Shown: in pieces, positions 32,383-42,575 of the stretch | Numbering within the stretch: the first letter of the stretch is position 1 | Layout of the letters: every line of letters begins with the position of its first letter | DNA from: Beverwykella pulmonaria | Lineage: Eukaryota; Ascomycota; Dothideomycetes; Pleosporales; Melanommataceae | DNA: 64,000 bases | Direction: 5' to 3' | NCBI GenBank assembly: GCA_001599595.1 | Contig: BCHH01000007.1 | Span: 2,684,719 to 2,748,718, forward strand | Program-made: the position numbers and the translations under genes | Notes under the pieces: model-generated | Database searches by the model: none | What the model was told of the DNA's origin: nothing | Seen by the model: only the letters and a program-made list of their open reading frames with translations

Positions 32383-34444
32383 CTTGTGAGATCTCCGGGA
32401 ATTTCCCAAGGCTACTACTCGATAGACGGTCGCTTTATTCTCATTCCAAGAAGGACTCCACTGGACCGAGCTGGTCAATCTTGAAATCTGTCAACGACTA
32501 CCTCCAAGAACCTTCCACTGACTACTCAGCAGCTAATGCAAGCCAGGCTCGGGGATTTGGCGGAGCCGATTGCGGGGAAAGGGACGATCGGGGGATTCCG
32601 GGAGACAGTACGGAGCTACTCCAATCGGTGAAACCAATCTGTCGCGATGTTCTAAATCACGCTCCTAAAGTAGATAGCTGCCTTCCGGCGCTCCACCTCA
32701 ATTTGACGTGCGGCCCTTCCTGTGCAATGCCAAATCTCACTCCGAGTGTTGTGATAAGTTATAGTAGAGACTAGCGATGTGGTAGATACTGTGTGAGGTT
32801 CGGAAATCCCGCGTTGGGGCTGTCGCATGTCAGAATGATGTGCGTTGGAGAAGAGTGGTAGCGCGTTGCTCACGACAAGTAGTGGCCAGGAAACCACAAC
32901 CACACCACAAGGTGTTTGTCAAAACTGTGAAGGCTGGCTGTGAGGGACGTTTTCCGGAAAGACGCCTTCATGTGAAGATGCTCGATGTCAAGCCGAAAGT
33001 GGTGGCTGCAAGTTCGACGCCAGCATAGAGTGACGTATGGTTCGGTGGAAGGGCAGAATGCGAAGAGAACCACGTATGCGGCGGCGCTATCGGGCTTCGA
33101 ACGCGGTGCTGAGGAACGTTGGCGATGGCGGAGGGAAGACTGGGAGGCTTGACAACGCGGCGCGCAATATGAGCTGATGTATGGAGTGGTAGTGTGCTGT
33201 TGAGACAAGGTAGGCAAGGTAGGTGCGCGCTTTCCAGGTTCCGCTCAAGGCGAATTGACCACGGCGCGACACTTCCGTTCAAGGAGGGTCCCGGTGAGGG
33301 CTGAGAGGAGCAATTAGACCGTCGGCGCGAGTCCAGCGCAGCCGGTTCATCAAGAGGTATAAATAAGGCACGAGGAAAGGGGGTGGTGGAGAGGTTTGGT
33401 GCATTGAATCGTTCGAGCTGCAGCCAGATAAGCTTTTTGGTTCAGAAAGACGAGTGCTGAGAGTCGGTGCAGCAGTCAGCTAGGCCAGTCAGAGACGCGC
33501 TGCGCCTGCTAGCGATGATTATGGTGTGCTGGGGCGGCACGGTGGGGAGGCGGTCTGGACGACAACGACGCCCACCAAATATGCAACGGATCGGAAGCGT
33601 GGTGTTGCAACTGGAGAATGCAGAGGGCAGACGCTTCGGTGAGCGCATGCACGGGGAAGTTGGGGGATCTGCACCCGCATCGGAATCCATCAGACGACGG
33701 CCACCCACGACACCAGCGACATGCAGCAGCGGTCCGCACCCACGACGCTTCATAAACCGTCTGTCCGAACGCCGCGCGGGGGTTGATGGCTGTGTCCATC
33801 TGATGTCTCTAAATTTCCCTCGTCCGCACACAACGTCGCCTTGACTTCACCATGGCCCTGCCGGAGCCAGCAGTGGGCCCAACCGCGAAATAATGCCTCA
33901 AGCCTCAATTAAATTCCACACCGCTAGCAGCCAAATAATCGCCGTGGATGGACGCATGGACCCGAACCCTTATTCACCCACCACTCGAGGAAGGGTCCAG
34001 TGTGGGTAATTGTCGGGCTCCGAATGTGGTGGTCGCTCAATGAATGTTGGACCCTATGACGTGCAACCTGTTTTTTTTTTTTTTGGGAATAAGCAATTCA
34101 GGGAGTTGGACAGACCTGCTTTGCAGTACAGGTGCAAATGGGACGAAAGCATGTCAGAAGACACAAGCACCAAGCACACTGCCATGAAGGACATGAACTG
34201 AGGAATTGGTATTCTCTAAACACTTCGACCGCACTGGCTTTGGCAATCCGAACACACAATTTCCAATTTCGTTCCCCTCCGCCCCCCCAAAATCCAAAAA
34301 CTCCCAAAAACTCCAAGCATGGACTCACATTGATGAAAATGGAAATGACAGTCCAACAGAGAAATCCAACCTTCGAGCCAAAATCAGCCAAACCACCAGC
34401 ATCTCGATGCAGACCTCCAACCCCTGTGATAATCTCCAAGGAGG
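32383..34444. other. 2-kb intergenic region without supported gene
   Basis: Only short mutually overlapping frames are present. A TATAAATAAGG element at about 33358-33368 (+) is followed by a pyrimidine-poor region whose longest frame (33467-33844) shows no domain. A 14-T homopolymer lies at 34071-34084. Confidence 0.4.
34071..34084. repeat. 14-bp T homopolymer
   Basis: An uninterrupted poly-T run on the plus strand in intergenic DNA. Its length is prone to variation or sequencing error. Confidence 0.9.
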
Positions 34445-35098
34445 CTATCCGCAGCGTCCACAGAATTCCTCATCCAGCACAACCATGTGGGAGGCCACGA
34501 GTCCGCGGCAATAACGTCGTTGAGGCGTAAGTCTCAGTGGTGTGACGAGGAAGTGGTACTCGTTGATGTGATGATAGTCATTCAGTTGAAGCTCCTCGGC
34601 CCAAAAACCGATGCCCGGACCAGGGGACATGGGTCTCACAATTCTAGTGTCGGGTGACACAACACTGTGATCGTCGCTTTCATGAGGCTCGTTCACTATG
34701 CTGTCTGTCATTCCTTCGTCCAGCAGGGGCTGCATCGCGACCACGTGTTGGAAGCCCTCGGTGCCATTCTCAATCGCTCCAAATCGAGTTGGGACCTCAT
34801 TGGTCGGTCGGATTCCCTCTGAAGGCGATACATGGAACATTACCACATTTATATGCTCCTCTGGGCCATCTGAGCTGAAAGAGAAGTTCCCGCCCACGTC
34901 TGAATATTCGGTATCGACTAAGGTCGAAGTGTCGTCGTCATCGTTGCTTCCTCTATCGCCTCCCTTGTCGACCACTCCGCCCCCACATCGACAGCCACAA
35001 CCGCTGACTGTCTCATTCAATTGAGGCGGCCTGTCTGGAGAAAGGGTGTCCAGATTGGTCTGATAGGGAGCTTCGTTGGTCTCATAATGGTGGGGCAT
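34445..35098 (-). CDS. Hypothetical acidic protein, possibly real
   Basis: Uninterrupted 217-codon frame, 35098 to 34445. No domain is recognised. The composition is acidic and disordered (DKGGDRGSNDDDDTSTLVDT), with a short Cys/Gly cluster (SGCGCRCGG) and a hydrophilic C-terminus ending in EEFCGRCG. Support for a real gene comes from a well-formed intron in the presumed leader, 35151-35099 (GTAAGC..TTTGCAG), which ends exactly one base before the ATG, and from the absence of any ATG in the upstream 150 bases. It might equally be chance. The C-terminal boundary could change if a further intron exists near 34540. Confidence 0.35.
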   Translation of the reverse strand: MPHHYETNEAPYQTNLDTLSPDRPPQLNETVSGCGCRCGGGVVDKGGDRGSNDDDDTSTLVDTEYSDVGGNFSFSSDGPEEHINVVMFHVSPSEGIRPTNEVPTRFGAIENGTEGFQHVVAMQPLLDEGMTDSIVNEPHESDDHSVVSPDTRIVRPMSPGPGIGFWAEELQLNDYHHINEYHFLVTPLRLTPQRRYCRGLVASHMVVLDEEFCGRCG

Positions 35099-35151
35099 CT
35101 GCAAAGGCATCAATATGGTTCCAGGATACTTCAGCAGGGTCAATTGCTTAC

Positions 35152-36411
35152 CTTCAAGGACACCAGGGAACAGTAATGTACAACGATCAGAAGAAGTCGA
35201 GGCAAGAAGAAGCCTCGTGAGTGGTGATGCAAGATGGGGACCAACGTTGTCAGACAAAGGGAAACAATCGAATCAGGCTCCGAGGAATTTATCTTTTGAT
35301 GATACACGACTAATGTTACAGACCAAATGGAAGAGTGAAGGTTCTTGGTGTAGTAGGAAGAACACGAGAAACAAGCTGGAGATCGAAGAGGTGAAGCAAC
35401 TTATATTCATCAAAAGAGGGGAACACGGCTTGCCCAGCACACCGGTGGTGCATCACGTAAAATGGCACAACTCTAAGACACGTCGTCTGGCGTCTGCTGG
35501 ACATTGCCTTGAATCAGGCTGTGCTCACCACCATCGACTCACACGTTGCAGGCCTAACGGGACGCCTTCCCCGCAATCCCCCCGCTGTGTGTTAGAATTA
35601 TTTCACTGGTAGTACGTCAGGCCGCTGGAGTGTCCGCTGTATAGCCGGGTCTAACCGCGCCTCAAAGGTAGCCTAGACCAACTATAATCTGTGCCTGAGG
35701 ATTCAAATCTACCAACCGAAGGGTGGACTTACCTTACTAGTTACTAGCTTAGCTCAGCCTTACGTCTCCACAGTCTCTGAGCCCAGTACACTTCATACCC
35801 AGCATCGCTAACGATCATGCACGAGAAGTACATGCATAGTCACTCGCATATGTATGCATGTACTCACATGGACGTGGTACATCTTAACGGCACGTCGTCT
35901 CTCATCGTCTGCTAGGCAGTGTTGGCCATCTCTCGCATTATTACTGGAGGTTCAGATACATTCAACTAGTATGTTGCTGCCTCGAACGCTCTCACGTGCA
36001 TAGTCCCTCGCGTTACATCGACAGCACGTTTGGTGATTGCTCATCTCATTTGACCGCCGAAGTATCGCATCGCTGCCCGAGAGGCTCAAGAAAATCGTCC
36101 CTTTTTTTTCACCGCAGAAACGCGGTACATCGTTCGAGAGTTGCACGATCTCGTATTGAGACACTTCACCGCCGATCGGTGACAACCCGTCCAATTTGGG
36201 ATGCGCGGTGTGTGTGCAGGGTCTAGACGATGGTTCGTTGTGACGTATGACGTCTACAAGGCTGGAGGGGAAACTCATGGCTTGGCTCGGTTATCCAAGG
36301 GGCCATCTATGTGGGCATGGCTTCCATTAATGTTGAACGAAGAAGCACATCAAAAGAGAACTAATTTGGTGTTCAATACAAATCCATTCCTATTGATTCT
36401 TCATAGGTGAA
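35152..36411. other. Intergenic region, no gene
   Basis: No frame with a domain or plausible gene structure. AT content rises around 35640-35960. A tandem of ATGCATGTA-like words occurs at about 35815-35870 (CATGCAC, GTACATGCAT, GTATGCATGTAC). Confidence 0.35.
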
Positions 36412-37615
36412 CTAGAGCTCATCGAAGACACGTAATCTATGATCATCCTCTATATCTAAGGATGATTTTGCTATCAGCGTCTCTCTCTGAGAATTACACG
36501 ATGTAGTCGGTGATTTGATAAGTGCTTCTTTAGCAGCATCCGGTATCGGTGCGTTAAGAATTCCTGCTCTCGAGCCGAAATCCAGACTGTTCTTGTGAGA
36601 GGAGATGTGCATGGGCTTGAGTTGTTGGACGCAAATAGCGATCAGAATAAGCCCAGCGATGGAACCGAGAATGCCCCAAAGAATCCGAAGACGTCCTACA
36701 GCGTACGTTAACAAACATTCACATGGACGTAATCACGTTCGAGACGTACGAGTCGTCCTAGCCTCCCACTCCGCCTCTAGCCTCGCCCTGGCCTCTACCC
36801 GTTTGCGCACCTCTTCCAGCCTCGCAGTGAGCGTATCAGCCTTCTCCTTGCCCGTCCTTATCCTCTCCTCCAGCGCCTCGACCTGCTGCTCCTGCGTCTC
36901 AAAACTATTAAACGCCTCCAACTGGCCCTGCGCCTCCCCCGCTAGTTCCCTCGTATCTGACTGGAACGTCTCATGCAGCTCCTTCGTCAAGCCACAAAGC
37001 TCTTGTAAGTTTGCAATTGTCTGCCGTAGGGAAGACACTTTTTCCAGAATCGAGTAGTATGTGTCGTCCAGCCGGCGCGAGGTCTTAAGGGATTGCTCGG
37101 AAAGGGATTGCAGGGCGGTGCGCAGTTCGCTGGTGGACATGTTAAGTTTGTATTGTTTGGAGAGATGGGATGAGGAGGTAGACGAACGCTTCGCGAGCTT
37201 CCACTAGAGAGCGCTCCCGCACCACATCATCCGGCCGGATTAGTCTCTGCGCGGTAGTACTCTTGTGCGCTTCGCCATTATTGTCCGGGGTCGTGACTGC
37301 GACGCTCTCGCGGCGACTGTGCGAGGGCGAGTTGTACGTGCTCTTGCTTGCCTGTTTCAAGAGATCGCCAAAAGATGTTGGCGCATGTAGCTGGACTGCA
37401 GATTGCATAGAGATTTTTCCATGCCGCGAGTGGTGGTGGTGGTGGTGGTGGTGATGGTGTCGGTGGTGATGCAGGGAGGGCAAATGCGACTTCTTGGAGG
37501 AGGAAGCGCTCTGTGGATCGGACCTCACGCGTGGTGCAGAACTTGGCTCAAAGAGCGTGGGGCCGCCGTAGGATCGAGGCGCATTGGACCGCGCGTGTGC
37601 GTTGAATGATTCCAT
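36412..37615 (-). CDS. Coiled-coil single-pass membrane protein with poly-His tract, unknown function
   Basis: Exons on the minus strand: 37615-37188, 37129-36750, 36695-36412 (363 aa). The N-terminal 140 residues are disordered and contain a histidine run (HHHRHHHHHHHHHH, about 37431-37460). A conserved-looking helical part follows the junction RERSLVEAREAELRTALQSL, continuing EQSLKTSRRLDDTYYSILEK and a strong coiled coil (ALEERIRTGKEKADTLTARL, then EEVRKRVEARARLEAEWEAR). One transmembrane helix follows (ILWGILGSIAGLILIAICV), then an 80-residue tail. Intron 1 has a weaker GTTCGT donor but a good branch site (CTTAAC) and acceptor. If it is not used, the region splits into two genes, the second starting at an ATG at 37140. 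The topology resembles a tail-proximal anchor; function unknown. Confidence 0.65.
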
Positions 37616-37989
37616 GTCATGGTGGTTGAGTGATGGATGTGCTGCTTGGTAAGTGGAGGCATGGAGCTGCAGGAGCTTCGTCACCTTAGAGGTCGCAGGA
37701 TGCGCTAGGCCTAAATGGGGATATCAGAATGTGAATTTGCCGTGTTGATATTTCTACCAAAAAGGGTTGCACCGTTGACCAGTTCAGGTCATCAAAGAGC
37801 CTATTTCGCCGTCCCACTCAAGTACTCGAAACCAGTGTGGTCAGAGACAGTGTTCTGGACAGGGTAGTATTTCTCCTCCAGTCTTGCCTCGCCTTGCTGC
37901 GCTTGCCTGCAGCGACTGCCTTCTTGAGAAGATTTCAACTCAGAAGTCTGGCGTATATCATATCCAAGCTACACGTCGTTGCGCACAGC

Positions 37990-38457
37990 TCAGGATTTGA
38001 GCATCTTGTTTCGTTTCTCCCTCCGCTTGACGCGCTCCACGCGCTTCTTGTGCATCTTCTCCTCCATCTGCTGGTACCGCACACGTTCCTCCTTGGCAGC
38101 TCGCCTGGTCCGGATCTTCTCGATTCGTTGCTACCTTCTGGTTAGCATCTTGCAGCATCACGCCATCACGGATTGCAACGTACCTGTCGCGCCGCTTCCT
38201 TCTCGTCCTTCATTTCTTTTTCCTTTGCCTTGACTGCAGCTAGGGCCTTCCGCTCCTCCGTGCGCTTCTCAAAGGATGTCTGGTTTGCCCGGGGCCGGAA
38301 CGCGGTTTTCGTCGCATGCCACTGTTTACCTGTGCGGTAGTCGTGGTCAGTCTCGTGGTGCGCTCAATGGCCGCGTGGGGAGCGTACCATTTACGCGCAT
38401 GCCCACAGTAGCAGGCACAGCGTCGGGAGTCGAGGGTTTTGCCGTCTCTTCAGACAT
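37990..38457 (-). CDS. CGR1: rRNA-processing protein CGR1
   Basis: Exons on the minus strand: 38457-38388, 38329-38184, 38130-37990 (118 aa, the usual Cgr1 size). The family signature [20 protein letters not shown] is complete across the first splice junction. It is followed by a long, highly charged basic coiled coil ([40 protein letters not shown]) ending in [11 protein letters not shown]. Cgr1 is a nucleolar protein needed for processing pre-rRNA of the 60S subunit. It is divergent to the ornithine carrier gene, with 643 bp between starts. Confidence 0.93.
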
Positions 38458-39100
38458 GATGTGGTGTGGGAGTGGGTCACTGTTCGGAGGGTTGGTGTGA
38501 TTGTGAGTGGCAGGCAAAAAAAACCCCAGCCGAGAATGTCCCGGCATAATTATCGATAAGTGAACCGATGCACGGATCTCACCGCCCTACGGAGGGCCCC
38601 GCCAACAAGAAAAATCTGACAGGCGTCAAAAAAAATTGGCAGGATCTGATCTGATAAGATTGCGTGCCAATCTTCAGAAGACCCTCTTTCACATTTTACC
38701 GTTCGTATTCCAAACATCGACGTCAACACCCAGGAGTCCCGGAGGAGTGAGCCCTCCGCTCAACTCTGTACCACTGTGGTATTGATCAACACACGAAGTC
38801 GCAGGGTATTTACAGGCTAAAAACACTCAATCACACACGGGATTGGGCTCCGATTTCGTCCTCACCACATCGGTCCACTGATCACACTTTGCAAGCGCCA
38901 CTACATGAGCAACAAGTTTCTGTCGACCTCAACTTCCTCACACTTCCAAGATTCCCACAAACATTATTCCATTCTCAGCCACCTTCACGGATCGTCGCTG
39001 ACCGTCCACTCAACTATTTATACCCCCACCATCATGACCTCCATCTCATAACAGTATCCCCTCCGCTCTTTTGTCCACAACTTCGAGCAGATCCAGACTC
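38458..39100. promoter_or_regulatory. Shared divergent promoter, CGR1 / ornithine carrier
   Basis: This 643-bp region holds no supported coding sequence. A CT/CA-rich leader precedes the carrier ATG, and TATTTATA at 39015-39022 (+) lies about 80 bp upstream of it. Confidence 0.4.
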
Positions 39101-40179
39101 ATGGAACTCGCAAAGAGCCCGGTAACGGTGGTAGAGGGTGGACCTAGGATGTCTGAACCAGTTACAGTGGAGGAAGTACGCAATACTTCAAGTGGACAAG
39201 GGCAGGAAGCCCTGAAGGATGTTGTATGTGGGTCGCTAGCCGGCATCGTTGGAAAGTACATCGAATATCCTTTCGACACGGTCAAAGTACGTCTGCAATC
39301 GCAGCCTGACCGCCTCCCTCTACAATACTCCGGACCTTTGGATTGCTTCAGGAAGTCATTGAACCATGGTGGGTTCATTGGCATATACAGGGGCATAAGT
39401 GCGCCTTTGGTGGGCGCAGCGGTCGAAACGAGCTGTCTGTTCTTCAGTGTGAGCCTTGCCACAACGGATGTCGAAAGCCTCGCTGACACCAACCATAGTA
39501 TCGCCTGGCCCAGGATGCTGTCAAAGCAGCCGGTATCTACCCAGAGCTGGCCAAAAGCTCCAATCAGGACCTGCCTTACTCGGCTATGCTCTATTGCGGA
39601 GCAATCTCAGGCGCAGCCACCTCGCTCTTCCTCACACCAATTGAGCTCGTCAAGTGCAAGATACAGGTACCTCTGGAGACTGCTGGCGTCGGCCTCCGAA
39701 ATCCTGGGATTCTCAGCATCATTGGGTCCATCTATCGCCACCAGGGACTCAAAGGCTACTGGCATGGGCAGCTGGGGACGCTGATCCGCGAGACAGGCGG
39801 ATCCGCAGCTTGGTTTGGTGGCTTCGAAGGCATGAAGCTTCTGTTCAAGAAATTCAATCGCCAATCGGGATCCGCTAAGGATGAGCTCCCTATCCACCAA
39901 CGACTGATTGCGGGAGCGGTTGCGGGCATGTCGTACAATTTCATCTTCTACCCCGCTGACACCATCAAGTCTCGGATGCAGACCGAAGACGTCAAGGCCA
40001 TTACTGGAGGCCAATCGTCCTTTGGCGCTGTTGGTCGAGCCATTTGGAAGCAGCACGGACTGAAGGGAATGTACCGCGGCTGTGGGATTACAGTCGCCAG
40101 ATCGATCCCAAGTTCGGCTTTTATCTTTACGGTTTACGAGGAGTTGAAGAAGCGTTGGCCAGAGCAGCAAGTTGAATGA
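39101..40179 (+). CDS. ORT1: Mitochondrial ornithine carrier (ORT1/ARG11/arg-13 type)
   Basis: Exons 39101-39448 and 39499-40179 (342 aa). Three tandem mitochondrial-carrier repeats each carry the PxDxxKxR-type signature: [33 protein letters not shown]. The segment [20 protein letters not shown] and the following [11 protein letters not shown] match the ornithine/basic-amino-acid carrier subgroup that exports ornithine from mitochondria for arginine synthesis in the cytosol. The N-terminal 30-45 residues are a variable lead. The first in-frame ATG is 39101. The single intron (GTGAGC..ATAG) restores [14 protein letters not shown], a loop between repeats one and two. The substrate is inferred from subgroup similarity. 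Confidence 0.9.
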
Positions 40180-40705
40180 CCTGTCTGGTACTTTCGTTGT
40201 CTCGAGACATTATGGAGAGGTGAGATGGAGGAAGATTTTGGCTGCATTTTCGGAGGCGTTCGAGCGGCATGGTAATGGCTTGGAGTTGAGACAGTTCCAG
40301 CAACGTACTTTTGGGAATAGACTTCTTAGTAATTGCATCAGACTTGACTTGCACAAGCACATATAAGATCACGGGCAGCCACACATCACATGCGAGAGCA
40401 CCCCTGTCGTGTGGCTGGTACTTGTGCGGGTGTGGGGAAACCTGCAGCCGGGGGTCGTGACGCGATGCCGAGGATCAAATGCCATCCATCACACTCGACC
40501 GCGAGATAGCGCCCGAGCCGAGCGCACTTCACCACCTTTGCGACTCATCCTCCCATGGTCCCCGTCTCGTGCCCTATTTCCCTTTCTACGCCTACACTCC
40601 CCCTTCCGTGCAGCCATTGTAGCTAGAGCTAGATATCGCTTGTCGCTTTACGCTCTGAAGCGTGCGTGACACCGGCACCGAGTCGGCACGAGCAGGTTGG
40701 GAGCA
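40180..40705. other. Intergenic region between carrier and PXMP4 genes
   Basis: It includes the carrier's 3' flank and the short promoter of the next gene on the same strand. No supported gene. Confidence 0.4.
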
Positions 40706-41677
40706 ATGGACCGGTTGCATGCGCTCGAGGTAGGCGGATCAATCCATCGAAACTGAACAAGACTTGGACTAAGGTTCCGGACAGGCAGCACTCGAGACGA
40801 TAATCCTAAACCCCAAATACCACGACGTCCTCGCGCTCGTGAAAGGAATCCGGAATGGCATTGTATACGGGACGAAAGTGCGGTTTCCGCACGCGCTAGT
40901 GTATGTCCTCCCGCCCTTCTATACTCCATATGTCTAAACTCATGTCTACAGAATGATAGTCCTCTTCCGGTCCGGCTCGTATGTGTCCTCCATCTACTCG
41001 CGAACCTTCTCCTCTGGCTCGAATCCTTCGTTCTAATTGCAAACATGTGACACAGACTCCGTACAAAAGCCCGCCTCGTCTTCAATGCAACGCGCCAACA
41101 CGCCCGCAACCTCGCCTTCTTTGCTCTTGTCTACAAGTCCTCTATGCTCTTCCTAAAACGCACATCGCCCACCGGCAAGGAACGCCACTACGACTCCTTC
41201 TTCGCCGGCCTGATCGGTGGCTACACGGTGTTCGGCCGGGATATCCACAACTCTATCTCGCAACAGATCGTCATATACGTGTTTGCCCGCGTGTGTCTTG
41301 CGCTGGCGAAGTTGGCGGTGCAGCCGCGGGGCGTGGGCAAGATCGAAGGTGGTGGTGGAGGTATGGGATTAATTTCGAATGAGCAGCTGAGGAGAGAGGT
41401 GATAAGGAATGCGTGGCCCGCGTTTGCAAGTATCAGTTGGGCGGCGGTCATGTATGTTTTTAGGTGGCATCCTGAAACGGTGCAGCCGAGTTTGAGGAGT
41501 AGTATGAGTTATATGTGGGTTGCTCCTTTCTTTCTTTCTTTGATCCTATCTATTCCACACTCCAACGCAAGATTGTTCTCTTTCAGTGAGAGGGGGATTT
41601 CCTGCTAATCGCGCCTTAGTTATGTCCAATCTGACGATTGGGACTCATTGCGGAGTTTCATATGGCACAACAAATGA
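40706..41677 (+). CDS. PXMP4: Peroxisomal membrane protein 4 (PXMP4, Tim17-family fold)
   Basis: Exons 40706-40729, 40785-40900, 40952-40978, 41056-41514, 41620-41677 (227 aa). Very short exons of 24 and 27 nt are required to restore conserved text: ETIILNPKYHDVLALVKGIR, NGIVYGTKVRFPHALVMIVL, then FRSGSLRTKARLVFNATRQH. Further conserved parts are YDSFFAGLIGGYTVFGRD, ISQQIVIYVFARVCLAL, and the C-terminal SDDWDSLRSFIWHNK. The family is a multi-pass membrane protein of peroxisomes whose biochemical role is unclear. A glycine insert (EGGGGGMG) in the middle is the only oddity. All four introns have GT..AG ends. Confidence 0.9.
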
Positions 41678-42544
41678 GCCATCTCACAAAACTCGCTCGA
41701 TCGCCCCGGTCCCCGTTCTCCCTCGTGTATATGTTCTAGCACATTGTATTACTTGATCGCATGGGTATTGCATAAGAGGTGGCTTCTGGTCTGCAACAAT
41801 CACCGGCGTCTTCCATGGTTGCGTATTTCTCAATCAATAGCGTGAAAAGAAAGAAGAAAATAGAAATAGAAGAACAAAAACACAGGATAAAGAACGATCA
41901 CATTTTTATCTAGTAGTTGACAGATCTTTCTACAAGTCTGGTCCGTCACAGATGAAGGAACTAGCATTTCGTACCGTGTCTATAAGCCTAGCGGCAAACT
42001 CTTAAACCGCTGCTTTACATTGCCACCCCAACTAACACCCTAAATTCTCAAAGGACTATTGTGCGTATCAACCAATTATTTCTCAGCCTCACGCCTGTAA
42101 TTCCATTTAAGCAACATCCTATATATATCTAATCATAAAGCCGTTATGCTACATACGACCATAGGATCATGAAAATTGGGCTTCCCGTCCGCTCAGCCTT
42201 ACATAAGCATGATACCGGCGGACTAGTAGTCAAGTGGGTGACCATTGGCGAATCCCTGCTGTTGTATGTTTTTGTTCTTTTTTTGCGGTTCTGAACAAAA
42301 AAACTGATCAGCACGCTTTTTTGGCCTAGATAATTGTAGACATGGGAAGTCCTTTGCAATAGATGACACTCTAGACTTGTAAGCTTAAGTGTGAAGGATA
42401 CTTCTATTTCCTGGAGGGCGGTGTGCTTATTGTCACGTGATACGTCTGAGTATTATCTATATTGATGAATTGAGCCTATTCAGAGGGTTCCCTCACATCA
42501 TTCCTACATGTTGTTAATTATTTGCTCTGTCTCAATCTTGTGTA
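41678..42544. other. AT-rich island edge, no gene
   Basis: No coding signal on either strand. A purine-rich stretch (about 41845-41885) follows the PXMP4 3' flank. The part 42248-42560 resembles a second copy near 50629-50850 in the same order and orientation (see findings). Confidence 0.5.
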
Positions 42545-42575
42545 AGAAGATTAGGATGGAGATATTTTTCAGCTA
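42248..42575 (+). repeat. Diverged duplication, copy A (upstream of Tc relic)
   Basis: Two blocks (42248-42284 and 42496-42575) match blocks at 50629-50664 and 50759-50840. The first shares about 37 bases with two substitutions and one indel; the second is about 70% alike by eye. The block spacing differs (about 248 against 130 bases), so one copy has lost or gained internal sequence. The second block runs into the start of the Tc-toxin homology here. Confidence 0.55.

Noticed and set aside
33358..33844. TATAAATAAGG followed by a 125-codon plus-strand frame
   Set aside because: The TATA-like word is convincing but the frame has no domain, and the sequence between has no leader-like composition; not enough to call a gene.
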